A stretch of DNA of 21,557 nt from Candidatus Latescibacterota bacterium (GTDB lineage Bacteria > Latescibacterota > UBA2968 > UBA8231), in assembly GCA_022827165.1 (NCBI GenBank), contig JAJDTN010000121.1, positions 1 through 21,557 of the forward strand. Direction: 5' to 3'. The notes under the pieces are model-generated. The model did no database searches and was not told the origin of the DNA. It saw only the letters and a list, made by a program, of their open reading frames with translations. The translations under genes were made by a program, and so were the position numbers. The first letter of the stretch is position 1. Each line of letters starts with the position of its first letter. Shown piece after piece: positions 13,726 through 21,557 of the stretch.

Positions 13726-16431
13726 GTGAAGGTCGGAATCCTCACAGGATCCGCTCTCGCGGCGCTGGCGGCGCCCCTGCTGCTCTCCTGGTCCGCCGAG
13801 GCCCAGATGCTCTCCCGCGACGACTACCCGCTGTGGGAGAAGGAGGACTACGAGAACATCGGCCGCTTCGGCTACCGCGACTTCGACGAGCGCGACGTGG
13901 AGCGGCGGGTCTACGACCCCTTCGGCGTCTACCTGATCGACGGCGTTCCGGTCTTCGCCCTCGAGGAAACCCGCACCCGGGGACCGGAGCGGGGCAGCGG
14001 CATCTTCAAGAGCCCGCTCTATCCGAGCATCTTCCGCAACCTGATGATCGGCATGGACTCCTACCGGGGCTGGGCGGCTTCGATCATGGTGGGCGACGCC
14101 GTGCCGACGCGGTTCTCCTCCCTCACGCTGAACCTGAGCCGGCTCAACGGCATCCGCTTCGACGCCTCCTCCCGCAAGTCGAGCTTCAGCCTCGTGGGCT
14201 CGCGCATCTCCGACCCGGTGCTGCTGGCCACGGGTCTGACCCAGAGCGGCGTGCAGGTCAACCCCGAGGGCGTCTTCGGAAGGCCGACCTTCGGGAGCTA
14301 CCTCATCGGCGGCCACTGGGAGACGACCCTGGGCAACGTCCTCACCCTCGGATCGACGTACGTCAACGTCCACAACTTCGACAGCGTCGCGGGCCGGGAG
14401 GAGGGATCCCTCAAGGGGGTCGTCCCCTTCTCCGGCCTGGAGGAGGCGAAGTCGGTCTTCGTCATCGTCAGCGACGATTCCCACTGGGACGGCAACGGCC
14501 CCAAGATCTTCCAGATGGAGATCTACGTCGACGGCCAGCTGCGGCAGGACATCGAGCCCATGGTCCGGTTGCTGCCGTCGGTGCCCGTTCTCGTGGGGGA
14601 GACGAACCGGGAGATCGGCCTGGGGACGAGCGAGATCAACCTGCGGCGGGCAGACCGGCCCTCGTGGCTGATCCAGAGCTACCAGATGGAGGAGATCGTC
14701 CGCGAGGGCTATGACCGCCGGGGCAGGCTCAGCACCTTCTCCAGCGGCGGCCTGTTCTTCAAGGGGGGCGTGGAGGTGACCCACGAGGGGGTCCCCTTCC
14801 TGCGGGCGGAGGAGACCGATGTCCTCGTCTACCGGTTCGAGGTGCCCCCCGGGACCCGGGAGGTCCGCTTCCGGGCTCTCGCCGCGGGAGACTACGTGAT
14901 CGACGTGGCCAGCGCTCTCGGATGGATCGGAACGGACCTGGCATGGCGGGACTGGCACACGGTGAAGCGCGCCCCCAACAATGTCCGTGACGACGGCAAC
15001 ATGGCCTGGGTCACCTTCCGCTACGGCTTTCCCACGGGCATGGTCCTCTTCGGCATGGACTTCGAGGCCAGCTTCCTCGGTTTCCGGGCCTGGGGGGAGT
15101 TCGCCCGCAACCAGTCGTACTTCAAGTTCCCCTCCGGCCAGGGCGAGCGCCTGTCCACCACCGAGGACGCCTGGTTCGTCAACCTCTACCGGGAGATGGG
15201 GGCGTGGGACCTGGGCTTCGAGTACATGAACATGCCCTCGGCCTTCGCCACGAGCTTTCCGGCCCTCATGCAGAATCCCCGGCAGAACGTGGTGGCCCCC
15301 TTCGAGCTGGTCGACGACAACGACGACCGCGACGAGTGGCCCGACCGCTGGGAGCAGGAGCGCGACTTCGCCTCCCTCAACCTGACGCCGGCGCCGGGAT
15401 CGGGCTTGGGCTTCGGCGTCTTCCCCGGCCTCGACGTGGACAACGACGGCCAGCGGGACAACGTCTGGTACCGCGGCGCCGACCGGGTCCTGACCTACTA
15501 CGACCAGCCCTTCGTCTTCGGCGACGACTTCAACAACAACGGTCTGGTGGACGGGTGGGAGAACGACAACCGGCCGGACTACCCCTACGACCATGACCGC
15601 AGGGGAGGCCACGGCTTCGTCTCCTGGAGGCCCTTCTCCGACCGCAAGAGCGTCTGGGTGCGCCTGGGCCGCTACGACGTGCGCCAGCCCGACGGCGGCG
15701 GCCGGGACCGGGGGACCTACCTGAAGGCCAACTACCTGCGGCGCTGGGAGGGGCTCGGGCGGGTGCAGCTCAGCTACTACGGCAAGAGGGTCCGGGACGA
15801 CGTGCCCGACGACCTCTACCAGCTCAGCAGCGGCTACCGCATCCTGGCGGACCGGCTGCTGCTGCGCAACAGCCTCGTGAACACCGTCCTGGCGGGAGCC
15901 CACCTGAACACCGACGCCCTGCCGAACCTCAACATCTACAACGACATCCGGCTCTCGGTGAACGACCAGCTGGAGCTGATGGAGGAGCACTTCCAGCAGC
16001 CCGATGCCAGGGTGACGAGCATCGGCTACGTGGCCCGGGCGGACTACACCTGGCACCTCGGGCCGAGCCTGAGCTTCGGCCCCATGTTCAAGGCCACCGT
16101 CAACCGCACCTTGGCGCGCCTGCCCAGCCTGAGGAACCACACCTATACCCTGACACCGCTCTTCCGGGGGGACTACCGCCTGGCGCCGAGCACGGTGCTG
16201 CGAGGCGGGGTCCTGGGCCTGCCCTTCCGGGCGCGTTCCCGGAACCTGCTGTGGCCGTTTCTCGACAACGACTCCTGGTACTACATCCTGCTCCTGGAGA
16301 ACCTCGGCAACTACCGCGGCATCGACGTGAGCACGAGCATCGGCTTCCAGAAGAACTTCATCCGCTATGTCTCATCCCACCGGGTTCCCTCCGGATCCGA
16401 GCGCTACTTCATCCGGCTGCGGATCGGCTAG
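13726..16431 (+). CDS. Large exported protein, putative outer-membrane barrel with calcium-loop-like insert (array copy 1)
   Basis: Unrecognised family; 901 residues. GTG start at 13726 with GGAGG at 13709-13713 (12 nt away) and a signal peptide (MKVGILTGSALAALAAPLLL, cleaved after SAEA). The N-terminal part has YDPFGVYLIDG...EETRT, then DSYRGWAASIMVGD and SLTLNLSRLNGIRFD, then VFVIVSDDSHWDGNGP...EIYVDGQLRQDI (about 243-278) and VRFRALAAGDYVI. TVKRAPNNVRD is at about 412-422, followed by amphipathic beta segments (WVTFRYGFPTG, FRAWGEFARN, WDLGFEYMNM). Residues 529-628 are D/N-rich (VDDNDDRDEWPD, FPGLDVDNDGQRD, GDDFNNNGLVDGWE, RPDYPYD). The remaining 270 residues alternate polar and hydrophobic residues as in outer-membrane strands (VWVRLGRYDV, VQLSYYGKRV), ending RYFIRLRIG rather than in a terminal aromatic. 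It lies 30 nt after the secreted protein gene and 3 nt before copy 2. Surface location is inferred from the signal peptide and strand pattern. Confidence 0.85.
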   Translation: MKVGILTGSALAALAAPLLLSWSAEAQMLSRDDYPLWEKEDYENIGRFGYRDFDERDVERRVYDPFGVYLIDGVPVFALEETRTRGPERGSGIFKSPLYPSIFRNLMIGMDSYRGWAASIMVGDAVPTRFSSLTLNLSRLNGIRFDASSRKSSFSLVGSRISDPVLLATGLTQSGVQVNPEGVFGRPTFGSYLIGGHWETTLGNVLTLGSTYVNVHNFDSVAGREEGSLKGVVPFSGLEEAKSVFVIVSDDSHWDGNGPKIFQMEIYVDGQLRQDIEPMVRLLPSVPVLVGETNREIGLGTSEINLRRADRPSWLIQSYQMEEIVREGYDRRGRLSTFSSGGLFFKGGVEVTHEGVPFLRAEETDVLVYRFEVPPGTREVRFRALAAGDYVIDVASALGWIGTDLAWRDWHTVKRAPNNVRDDGNMAWVTFRYGFPTGMVLFGMDFEASFLGFRAWGEFARNQSYFKFPSGQGERLSTTEDAWFVNLYREMGAWDLGFEYMNMPSAFATSFPALMQNPRQNVVAPFELVDDNDDRDEWPDRWEQERDFASLNLTPAPGSGLGFGVFPGLDVDNDGQRDNVWYRGADRVLTYYDQPFVFGDDFNNNGLVDGWENDNRPDYPYDHDRRGGHGFVSWRPFSDRKSVWVRLGRYDVRQPDGGGRDRGTYLKANYLRRWEGLGRVQLSYYGKRVRDDVPDDLYQLSSGYRILADRLLLRNSLVNTVLAGAHLNTDALPNLNIYNDIRLSVNDQLELMEEHFQQPDARVTSIGYVARADYTWHLGPSLSFGPMFKATVNRTLARLPSLRNHTYTLTPLFRGDYRLAPSTVLRGGVLGLPFRARSRNLLWPFLDNDSWYYILLLENLGNYRGIDVSTSIGFQKNFIRYVSSHRVPSGSERYFIRLRIG

Positions 16432-16434
16432 GCC

Positions 16435-19263
16435 ATGGGCAAGTCCGGAATCCTCCTTCGTCTCGCCGCCGCCGCCCTGGTCCTGCAGGGGGTTGCGGCC
16501 GACGCCCACGTCCGGGGTCCCGGCCTCTTCCTCTACCGGCCGGGCGAGGGCTACACGACCCATGCCCGGGAGTCCTACAAGCACTGGCCGCGCTCCTACC
16601 TGGTGCGGCCCGAGGACCTCGTCTTCGACGAGCTGGGGAACTTCATCGTCGAAGGGATCGAGGTCTTCCGGCTGCGGGAGTCCCGGACACTCGATCCCGA
16701 GCCCGGCAGCGTGATCGACAAGAGCCGCTACTTCAAGGACTACCTCAGCCGGCTCTCCGTCGCCTCCGACTCCTACGGGGAGTTCCACACCACCCTCGCC
16801 GTGGGCGACCAGATCCGCACGAAGTTCACCTCCCTGACGCTGGACCTGGCGGCCATGAACGGCATCCGCTGGGACATGAGCACCTCCAAGGCGGACTTCA
16901 CCCTCATCAACTCCCGCCTGGACTACCCGATCTTCGACGTGGCCACCAACGACGACAACAAGCAGCACAACTACAGCGTCTTCGGCACCAAGCCGCCGTT
17001 CTTCGCCACCTACCTCCTGGGCTCCCACCTGCGGACCAGCATCGGGGCCCTGAACCTCGGGGCGGTGTGGGTCAACCAGTACCGCATCAACAGCCTCCTG
17101 GGGCGCGGGGAGTGGGACCTGCGCGGCGCGATCCCCGGGAACACGCCCTCCATCGACTACCTGGTGATCCGCTTTGCCGACGGATCGATCGAGGACGACG
17201 GCGGGCCCCGGGTCTACGATCTCGAGGTCCATGTCAACGGCGAGCTGCGCCCGGAGTTGCGGGTCCATCCGGACGCCGCCTCGGCGGCGGGCATCGACGA
17301 CACGGGGCGCATCGTCGTGACCCGCCATCACGTGGAGGACATCGACCCCGCCTTCCCGAACGGCGACAAGCTGTTCCCCCGGGAGCTGGGCCGCGAGATC
17401 CCGCCCTACGTGGAGTTCATCAGCGGCCTCCTGCCCGAGGAGTTCCCGGGCGAGCGGGGGTACCTGGAGGCCCACGGCAAGGAGTACCTCCTCTACTGGG
17501 TCCCCCTGGGCGAGGAGGACGTGAACGATGTCACCTTCCGGGCCAAGGTGGCCAACGACTACCGGATCAGCATGACCGAGGTCTATGCCAACGTCCCCTC
17601 CCGGGCGCGCAAGGACCGGACGCCGCGCGACCGCAACCGGGCCCTCTACTTCCGGGACGTGGCCCACGCCCGGGGCAAGGTCCAGGACCTGTCCAACCTG
17701 AAGGTCGTCGAGTTCCGGTACGGCCGGCAGACGGGAAGGATGCTCGCCGGCGTCCACGCCGACCTGGAGGTGGAGGACTTCTCCTTCCGGGCGGAGTACG
17801 ACGTGAGCACCGACTTCCGGCGCTACCCCGTGGCCGGCGGCCGACGCAGCCGCACGAGGGGAGACGCCTTCTTCGCCAACGCCACCCTGCGGCGGGGGAA
17901 ATGGGAGTTCGGCGGCGAGGTGTTCTCCATGGATCCGGAGTACGGCACCTCCCTGCACGTGCAGGATCCGTCGTACCAGAGCTTCGTCACCCTGCCCTTC
18001 AGCCCGCTCGACAGCGAGATCGAGGGAGGCCTCAAGGGCATCGACGGGTTCAACCAGAGCTCCCTCAACGGCACCCTGGTTTTCGACTCGGTGGAGGACA
18101 ACGACGACAAGGACCGTTTCGCCGACGACCACTACATCGAGTCGAGGCGCGATCTCGACGGCGTCTTCCCGGGCCTCGACCTCGACCAGGACGGCCGGCC
18201 CGAGACCAATCGCAACAACAACGGCATTCCCGACTACCTCGAGCCTTTCCTGCTCTTCGAGGTCAATCCCGAGGAGTACGACTACGGCGACGACCTGAAC
18301 AACAACGGCATCATCGACATCCGCGAGGACGACCCCACCGTCGACTACCCGTACGACCCCGACCTCGAGGGCCTGCACCTCTTCGCCAGCCTCAGCCCGT
18401 TGCGGGGCGCCTCCCTCACCGTCGGCCGTTACCAGACCCGGCAGATCGCCGCGGGGGGGCACAACAACGTCCTGTACGGCAAGGCCGTGTACGAACGCCA
18501 TCTCCCCTTCTGGGGGCGGTTCACCCTGATCGACTTCGCCAAGCGGGTGGAGGACGACATCCGCAACGACGTCTTCCTCTTTCCCCGCAACGCCACCTTC
18601 GAGCTTCAGGAGGACGTGAGCGGACGAATCACCGGAACGGGTCTCGGCGTGACCCTGATCGAGGACCCCCTGCGCATGCAGGACAGCTTCGTCAACACGG
18701 CGTATGCCGCCCTCGACTTCGCCGGCCTCGAGCCGATCGACATTCACCTCGACTACAAGCACGACTTCAACCACCAGTTCGGCCGCCACGGCGGGCCGTC
18801 GAACCGTATCATCCGGTCCACCTCGGTGGTCAAGGGGGAGTACGCCCGGGACCTCTCGGGACGGTTCCGCGACATCACCATCACCCCGAGGATCAAGGTG
18901 ATGTCGCAGAAGCTGACGGACGGGCGCTTCCCGGTGCCGGTGCTCCACGAGCTGTTCCTCTATCCCATCCTGCGGCTGGACTGGAAGCTGACCCCTCTCA
19001 CCAGCGTGCGCATGGGAGCCCAGGGATTCCCCTTCTTCCGCAGCCGTTCCCTCGACCTCGTCAACCCCTCGCGGGACTTCGACGGTGAGGACTACGTGGC
19101 CATCCTGGCCAACACCTTCACCTACCAGGGATACGAGGTGAACTTCAACGTGGGGTACCAGGTGCAGAAGAGGACCTTCGATTCCGCGCTCCGGGCCCAG
19201 TCCAACGTGAACACCTCCATCTTCTTCTTCCGGGCCCTGGTGGGGCTCCGGCCGGTGATCTAG
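16435..19263 (+). CDS. Large exported protein, putative outer-membrane barrel with calcium-loop-like insert (array copy 2)
   Basis: Second member of the array, 942 residues. ATG at 16435, only 3 nt after the previous stop and with no clear ribosome-binding site, so translation is probably coupled. Signal peptide MGKSGILLRLAAAALVLQG, cleaved near ADA-H. The shared modules come in the same order as copy 1: FDELGNFIVEG...RESRT; DSYGEFHTTLAVGD with SLTLDLAAMNGIRWD; LVIRFADGSIEDDGGP...EVHVNGELRPEL (from residue 243, the same position as in copy 1); VTFRAKVANDYRI; and AHARGKVQDLSN (about 410). Barrel-like strands follow (VEFRYGRQTGRML, WEFGGEVFSMDPEYGTSL). The D/N-rich insert at about 553-650 is the richest complete one: VEDNDDKDRF, FPGLDLDQDGRPETN, NNNGIPDYLEP, GDDLNNNGIIDIRE, DYPYDPDLEG. 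The C-terminal 290 residues look like a beta-barrel and end FFFRALVGLRPVI. Its stop overlaps the next gene's GTG by one base. Confidence 0.85.
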   Translation: MGKSGILLRLAAAALVLQGVAADAHVRGPGLFLYRPGEGYTTHARESYKHWPRSYLVRPEDLVFDELGNFIVEGIEVFRLRESRTLDPEPGSVIDKSRYFKDYLSRLSVASDSYGEFHTTLAVGDQIRTKFTSLTLDLAAMNGIRWDMSTSKADFTLINSRLDYPIFDVATNDDNKQHNYSVFGTKPPFFATYLLGSHLRTSIGALNLGAVWVNQYRINSLLGRGEWDLRGAIPGNTPSIDYLVIRFADGSIEDDGGPRVYDLEVHVNGELRPELRVHPDAASAAGIDDTGRIVVTRHHVEDIDPAFPNGDKLFPRELGREIPPYVEFISGLLPEEFPGERGYLEAHGKEYLLYWVPLGEEDVNDVTFRAKVANDYRISMTEVYANVPSRARKDRTPRDRNRALYFRDVAHARGKVQDLSNLKVVEFRYGRQTGRMLAGVHADLEVEDFSFRAEYDVSTDFRRYPVAGGRRSRTRGDAFFANATLRRGKWEFGGEVFSMDPEYGTSLHVQDPSYQSFVTLPFSPLDSEIEGGLKGIDGFNQSSLNGTLVFDSVEDNDDKDRFADDHYIESRRDLDGVFPGLDLDQDGRPETNRNNNGIPDYLEPFLLFEVNPEEYDYGDDLNNNGIIDIREDDPTVDYPYDPDLEGLHLFASLSPLRGASLTVGRYQTRQIAAGGHNNVLYGKAVYERHLPFWGRFTLIDFAKRVEDDIRNDVFLFPRNATFELQEDVSGRITGTGLGVTLIEDPLRMQDSFVNTAYAALDFAGLEPIDIHLDYKHDFNHQFGRHGGPSNRIIRSTSVVKGEYARDLSGRFRDITITPRIKVMSQKLTDGRFPVPVLHELFLYPILRLDWKLTPLTSVRMGAQGFPFFRSRSLDLVNPSRDFDGEDYVAILANTFTYQGYEVNFNVGYQVQKRTFDSALRAQSNVNTSIFFFRALVGLRPVI

Positions 19264-21557
19264 TGGCACTCGTCGGCATCCGCCTCAGGGCACACGTGCC
19301 TCGAAGGGTGATTCTGGCAGCCCTGGCGGCCCTGGTGCCCCTCGGACCGGCGCGCGGCGGAGCCCAGGAGACCGAGAGCTGGAGCTGGGGGCCGCGGACG
19401 GGCATCGAGATCCCCGAGGTGCCGAGAATCCAGGCCGACCGGATGTTCCTCCGGCGGCCGTGGGAGCCCTACAGGAACTACGCCCACCGCGAGAGGATGT
19501 ACACCAACTACCCGACGATCCTCTCTCCGTACCGGGACCCCAAGCGGTTCTTCTACGGCCCCCTGGGCAACCGCCTGGCCTACGGGATCCCCGGCTACGA
19601 CTGGGTGGAGACCCGGGGCCTGGGCCCCCAGGGCCGGGGCAGCTCGTCCCAGGCGATCACCGGGAACCTCTACCACTATCCGGGGCGCGAGCAGACCACC
19701 TACCGGCGTTACTTCGAGGACGTGCTCACCGTCTCGGAGCAGACCGACTCCTGGTCGGGGAGCCTGACCATCGCCCAGGAGATGAGGGGCCGCTTCACGC
19801 CCCTGACCCTCAAGGTCAACGCCTTTCCGGGGTTCCGCCTCGACTGGGGCACCGAGCACAGCGACCTGTCGGCCCTGTTCATGACCTGGAGCACGGTGCG
19901 CATGGGGGCCCTCCACATGGAGCGCCGGGTAGGCCTGCTCGACTTCGGCCTGACCTACGTCAACGCCCACGAGAGCTTCAGCGACAGCTATGGCCACGCC
20001 TTCTCCCGCAAGGGCGTGCTGCGCCACAACCAGCCCTACCCGGAGATCATCGCCGTCAAGTTCTCCGACGACTCGCCCGACGACGACCGGGGCGGGCCTC
20101 ACATCGTGGACCTGAACATCTACGTGAACGGGGTCCTGAGGAAGGATATCGTCCCCGACGTGATCGAGCAGATCGACGGCGTCCGGCGGACCTCGGTGGG
20201 CAAGCTCAGCACCCAGGGGCTGGTGCGCAACGCCTACGCCGAGCTGTCGGCGGCTTTCACCTCCTCCGTTCCCACGGGGACCACGTACATGCGTTACCGC
20301 CACGACGAGGCGCCCCTGTACATGGACTACCTGTTCTTCCGCGACCTCCGGCTGTACGATCCCGTCGACCCCGAGCGCGAGTTCACCACCTATGTCTGGC
20401 GCGACGTGGAGTTCCCCATCGAGGAGCCGTGGCACCTGGCGGTCAACCTGGAGCCCGGCTCCACGGACCGGAACTACTACAAGGACAACGCCGCCGAGAT
20501 CCTGGCCGAGCGCTTCACCGAGGAAGAGGTCCTCGCCATCCTCATCCGCAACAACGCCCTGAACAACGTCTTCAGGCCCCTGGACCAGTCCTTCCGGTGG
20601 CGCAGCGACGAGACGGGGCCGATCGAGGTCTCCGGCGACGACTTCGTCGTCTACTACTTCAACCTGGCGGGTCAGGGCTTCGTGCAGTCCGTCTCCTTCG
20701 ACGCCCTCGTGGCCAACGACTACAAGATCGAGGTGGGTACCGTGGCCCGGAAGAGGGAGTACGACCTCGACGATCCGCGGGCGGCGATCGACGTTCCCTA
20801 CACGGGGCGCTACGGCCAGCCCACCCTCTACCGCACCGTGAAGCGCGCCCCGGGCAACGTCCAGGACCGGTCCAACCTGCAGCGCATCACCTTCGACATC
20901 GGCTCGGAGACGGGGATGGAGATCTTCGGCGCCGACTTCAGCACCAACATCCTCGGGTTGAAGATCGATGGCGAGTATGCCCGGAGCCTGCACCACTTCC
21001 GGTACCCCGACGGCGTCGTCGGCCCCAATCCCACCACCCCGGTGCGCGCCGGCAAGCGCTTCGACAGGAAGGGCGAGGCGTACTACCTCGTGGTCCGCAA
21101 GGAGCACGAGCGCTTCGACTGGGGCGCCGAGTACTTCCACATGGGACCGGACTACAACACCGAGCTGCTGCTGCTGGGCACGCCGGCCGTACCCCACTTC
21201 AACAGCACCCTGCGGCTGATGATGGTGGACGACAACGACGACGACGACCGCTTCCCCGACTCCTGGTTCCAGCAGTACATCTCCGGCTTCGTCCACGAGG
21301 GGGTCGACGCCGACGGCATCTTCCCGGGCAAGGACCTCGACGGCGACGGCCGGCCGGACACCAACCGCAACGGCAACCGCCTGCCCGACTATCTCGAGCC
21401 CTTCCTGATGTACGACGTGGAGTCGGACGACTACGTCTACGACCTGGACATGAACAACAACGACCGTCCCGACAGCCGCGAGGACGACCCCGAGCCCGAC
21501 TACCCCTACGCCGAGGACCTGGAGGGCTTCCACGCCATCGGCACCTGGCGCCTGACG
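19263..21557 (+). CDS. Large exported protein of the same family (array copy 3), 3' end beyond the window
   Basis: I translated 765 codons from the GTG at 19263 with no stop to the window edge. The GTG overlaps the preceding TAG by one base. An alternative GTG at 19296 has AGGG 5 nt upstream and would give the signal peptide as PRRVILAALAALVPLGPARG, so either start is possible. Shared modules: YGPLGNRLAYG...VETRG; DSWSGSLTIAQE with LTLKVNAFPGFRLDWG; AVKFSDDSPDDDRGGP...NIYVNGVLRKDI (about 261-300); an extra segment of about 100 residues (YMRYRHDEAPLYMDYLFF onward) not seen in the other copies; SFDALVANDYKIEV; and TVKRAPGNVQDRSN (about 525). Barrel-like strands follow (FDWGAEYFHMGPDYNTEL), then the D/N-rich insert from residue 655 (VDDNDDDDRFPD, FPGKDLDGDGRPDTN, DYLEPFLMYDV, DMNNNDRPDSRE, DYPYAEDLEG). 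By comparison about 250-300 C-terminal residues lie outside the window. Confidence 0.84.
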   Translation, partial: MALVGIRLRAHVPRRVILAALAALVPLGPARGGAQETESWSWGPRTGIEIPEVPRIQADRMFLRRPWEPYRNYAHRERMYTNYPTILSPYRDPKRFFYGPLGNRLAYGIPGYDWVETRGLGPQGRGSSSQAITGNLYHYPGREQTTYRRYFEDVLTVSEQTDSWSGSLTIAQEMRGRFTPLTLKVNAFPGFRLDWGTEHSDLSALFMTWSTVRMGALHMERRVGLLDFGLTYVNAHESFSDSYGHAFSRKGVLRHNQPYPEIIAVKFSDDSPDDDRGGPHIVDLNIYVNGVLRKDIVPDVIEQIDGVRRTSVGKLSTQGLVRNAYAELSAAFTSSVPTGTTYMRYRHDEAPLYMDYLFFRDLRLYDPVDPEREFTTYVWRDVEFPIEEPWHLAVNLEPGSTDRNYYKDNAAEILAERFTEEEVLAILIRNNALNNVFRPLDQSFRWRSDETGPIEVSGDDFVVYYFNLAGQGFVQSVSFDALVANDYKIEVGTVARKREYDLDDPRAAIDVPYTGRYGQPTLYRTVKRAPGNVQDRSNLQRITFDIGSETGMEIFGADFSTNILGLKIDGEYARSLHHFRYPDGVVGPNPTTPVRAGKRFDRKGEAYYLVVRKEHERFDWGAEYFHMGPDYNTELLLLGTPAVPHFNSTLRLMMVDDNDDDDRFPDSWFQQYISGFVHEGVDADGIFPGKDLDGDGRPDTNRNGNRLPDYLEPFLMYDVESDDYVYDLDMNNNDRPDSREDDPEPDYPYAEDLEGFHAIGTWRLT

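Noticed and set aside
12571..16140. A 1189-codon open frame on the minus strand
   Set aside because: It lies antisense to two well-supported genes with signal peptides and conserved modules. Its translation is a low-complexity mix rich in V, D, H, R, G and A with no domain. This is the usual shadow in high-GC coding DNA.
16251..19088. A 945-codon plus-strand open frame overlapping array copies 1 and 2
   Set aside because: It is another frame of copy 2, with R/P/G-rich low-complexity translation and no signal peptide.
16372..19269. A 965-codon minus-strand open frame
   Set aside because: Antisense to array copy 2. V/D/E/G-rich translation with no recognisable fold; explained by the codon bias of the real gene.
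19260..21533. A 757-codon minus-strand open frame
   Set aside because: Antisense to array copy 3, whose plus-strand translation shows all the family modules.
1..21557. CRISPR arrays, tRNA/rRNA genes, insertion sequences, phage or defence genes
   Set aside because: No regularly spaced direct repeats, cloverleaf-like sequences, transposase or integrase motifs or nuclease/toxin genes were seen on reading both strands.

Overview
This is a high-GC (visibly about two-thirds G+C) bacterial chromosomal window, coding-dense on both strands. Two secreted proteins carry FlgD-like, Por/type IX-style C-terminal modules (a YPNPFNPES...GVYLYNL...KKLTLLK tail at 11333, and an FSPNGDGIND module before 13695). 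Such modules are typical of the FCB superphylum and related uncultured lineages (Latescibacterota-, Eisenbacteria- or Krumholzibacteriota-like). The lineage is an inference; there is no rRNA or marker gene here. No tRNA, rRNA, CRISPR array, insertion sequence or phage gene was seen.

Left part (1-4248): a minus-strand peptide-type ABC importer operon, with a family-5 substrate-binding protein followed 9 nt later by a DppB/OppB-type permease that runs off the left edge. Divergent to it is a Tat-exported M28 zinc peptidase. Together these suggest extracytoplasmic peptide trimming and uptake.

Middle part (4436-9062): two very similar AGE-family (N-acylglucosamine/cellobiose 2-epimerase-like) proteins flank a polytopic DUF6785/DUF6784-type membrane protein. 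One epimerase-like protein carries a Tat-type signal. The other has no signal and is probably co-transcribed with the membrane protein. The layout suggests one type of sugar chemistry present on both sides of the inner membrane with a transporter between, which is unusual.

Right part (9417-21557): a secreted beta-propeller-like protein with a type IX-like sorting tail, ended by a clear rho-independent terminator. A tight operon follows: a secreted multi-domain protein (lectin/jelly-roll-like, discoidin-like, then a gliding-motility-type C-terminal module) and at least three tandem, collinear paralogs of about 900 residues. Each paralog has a signal peptide, the same order of conserved modules, a D/N-rich calcium-loop-like insert at the same place, and a C-terminal half that looks like an outer-membrane beta-barrel. 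I do not recognise this family, and it is the strongest candidate here for an undescribed surface system. The third copy runs off the right edge, so the array may be longer.

Two genes (2842 and 11551) most probably start at TTG behind strong Shine-Dalgarno sequences. Very long antisense open frames throughout were judged to be GC-driven shadows.
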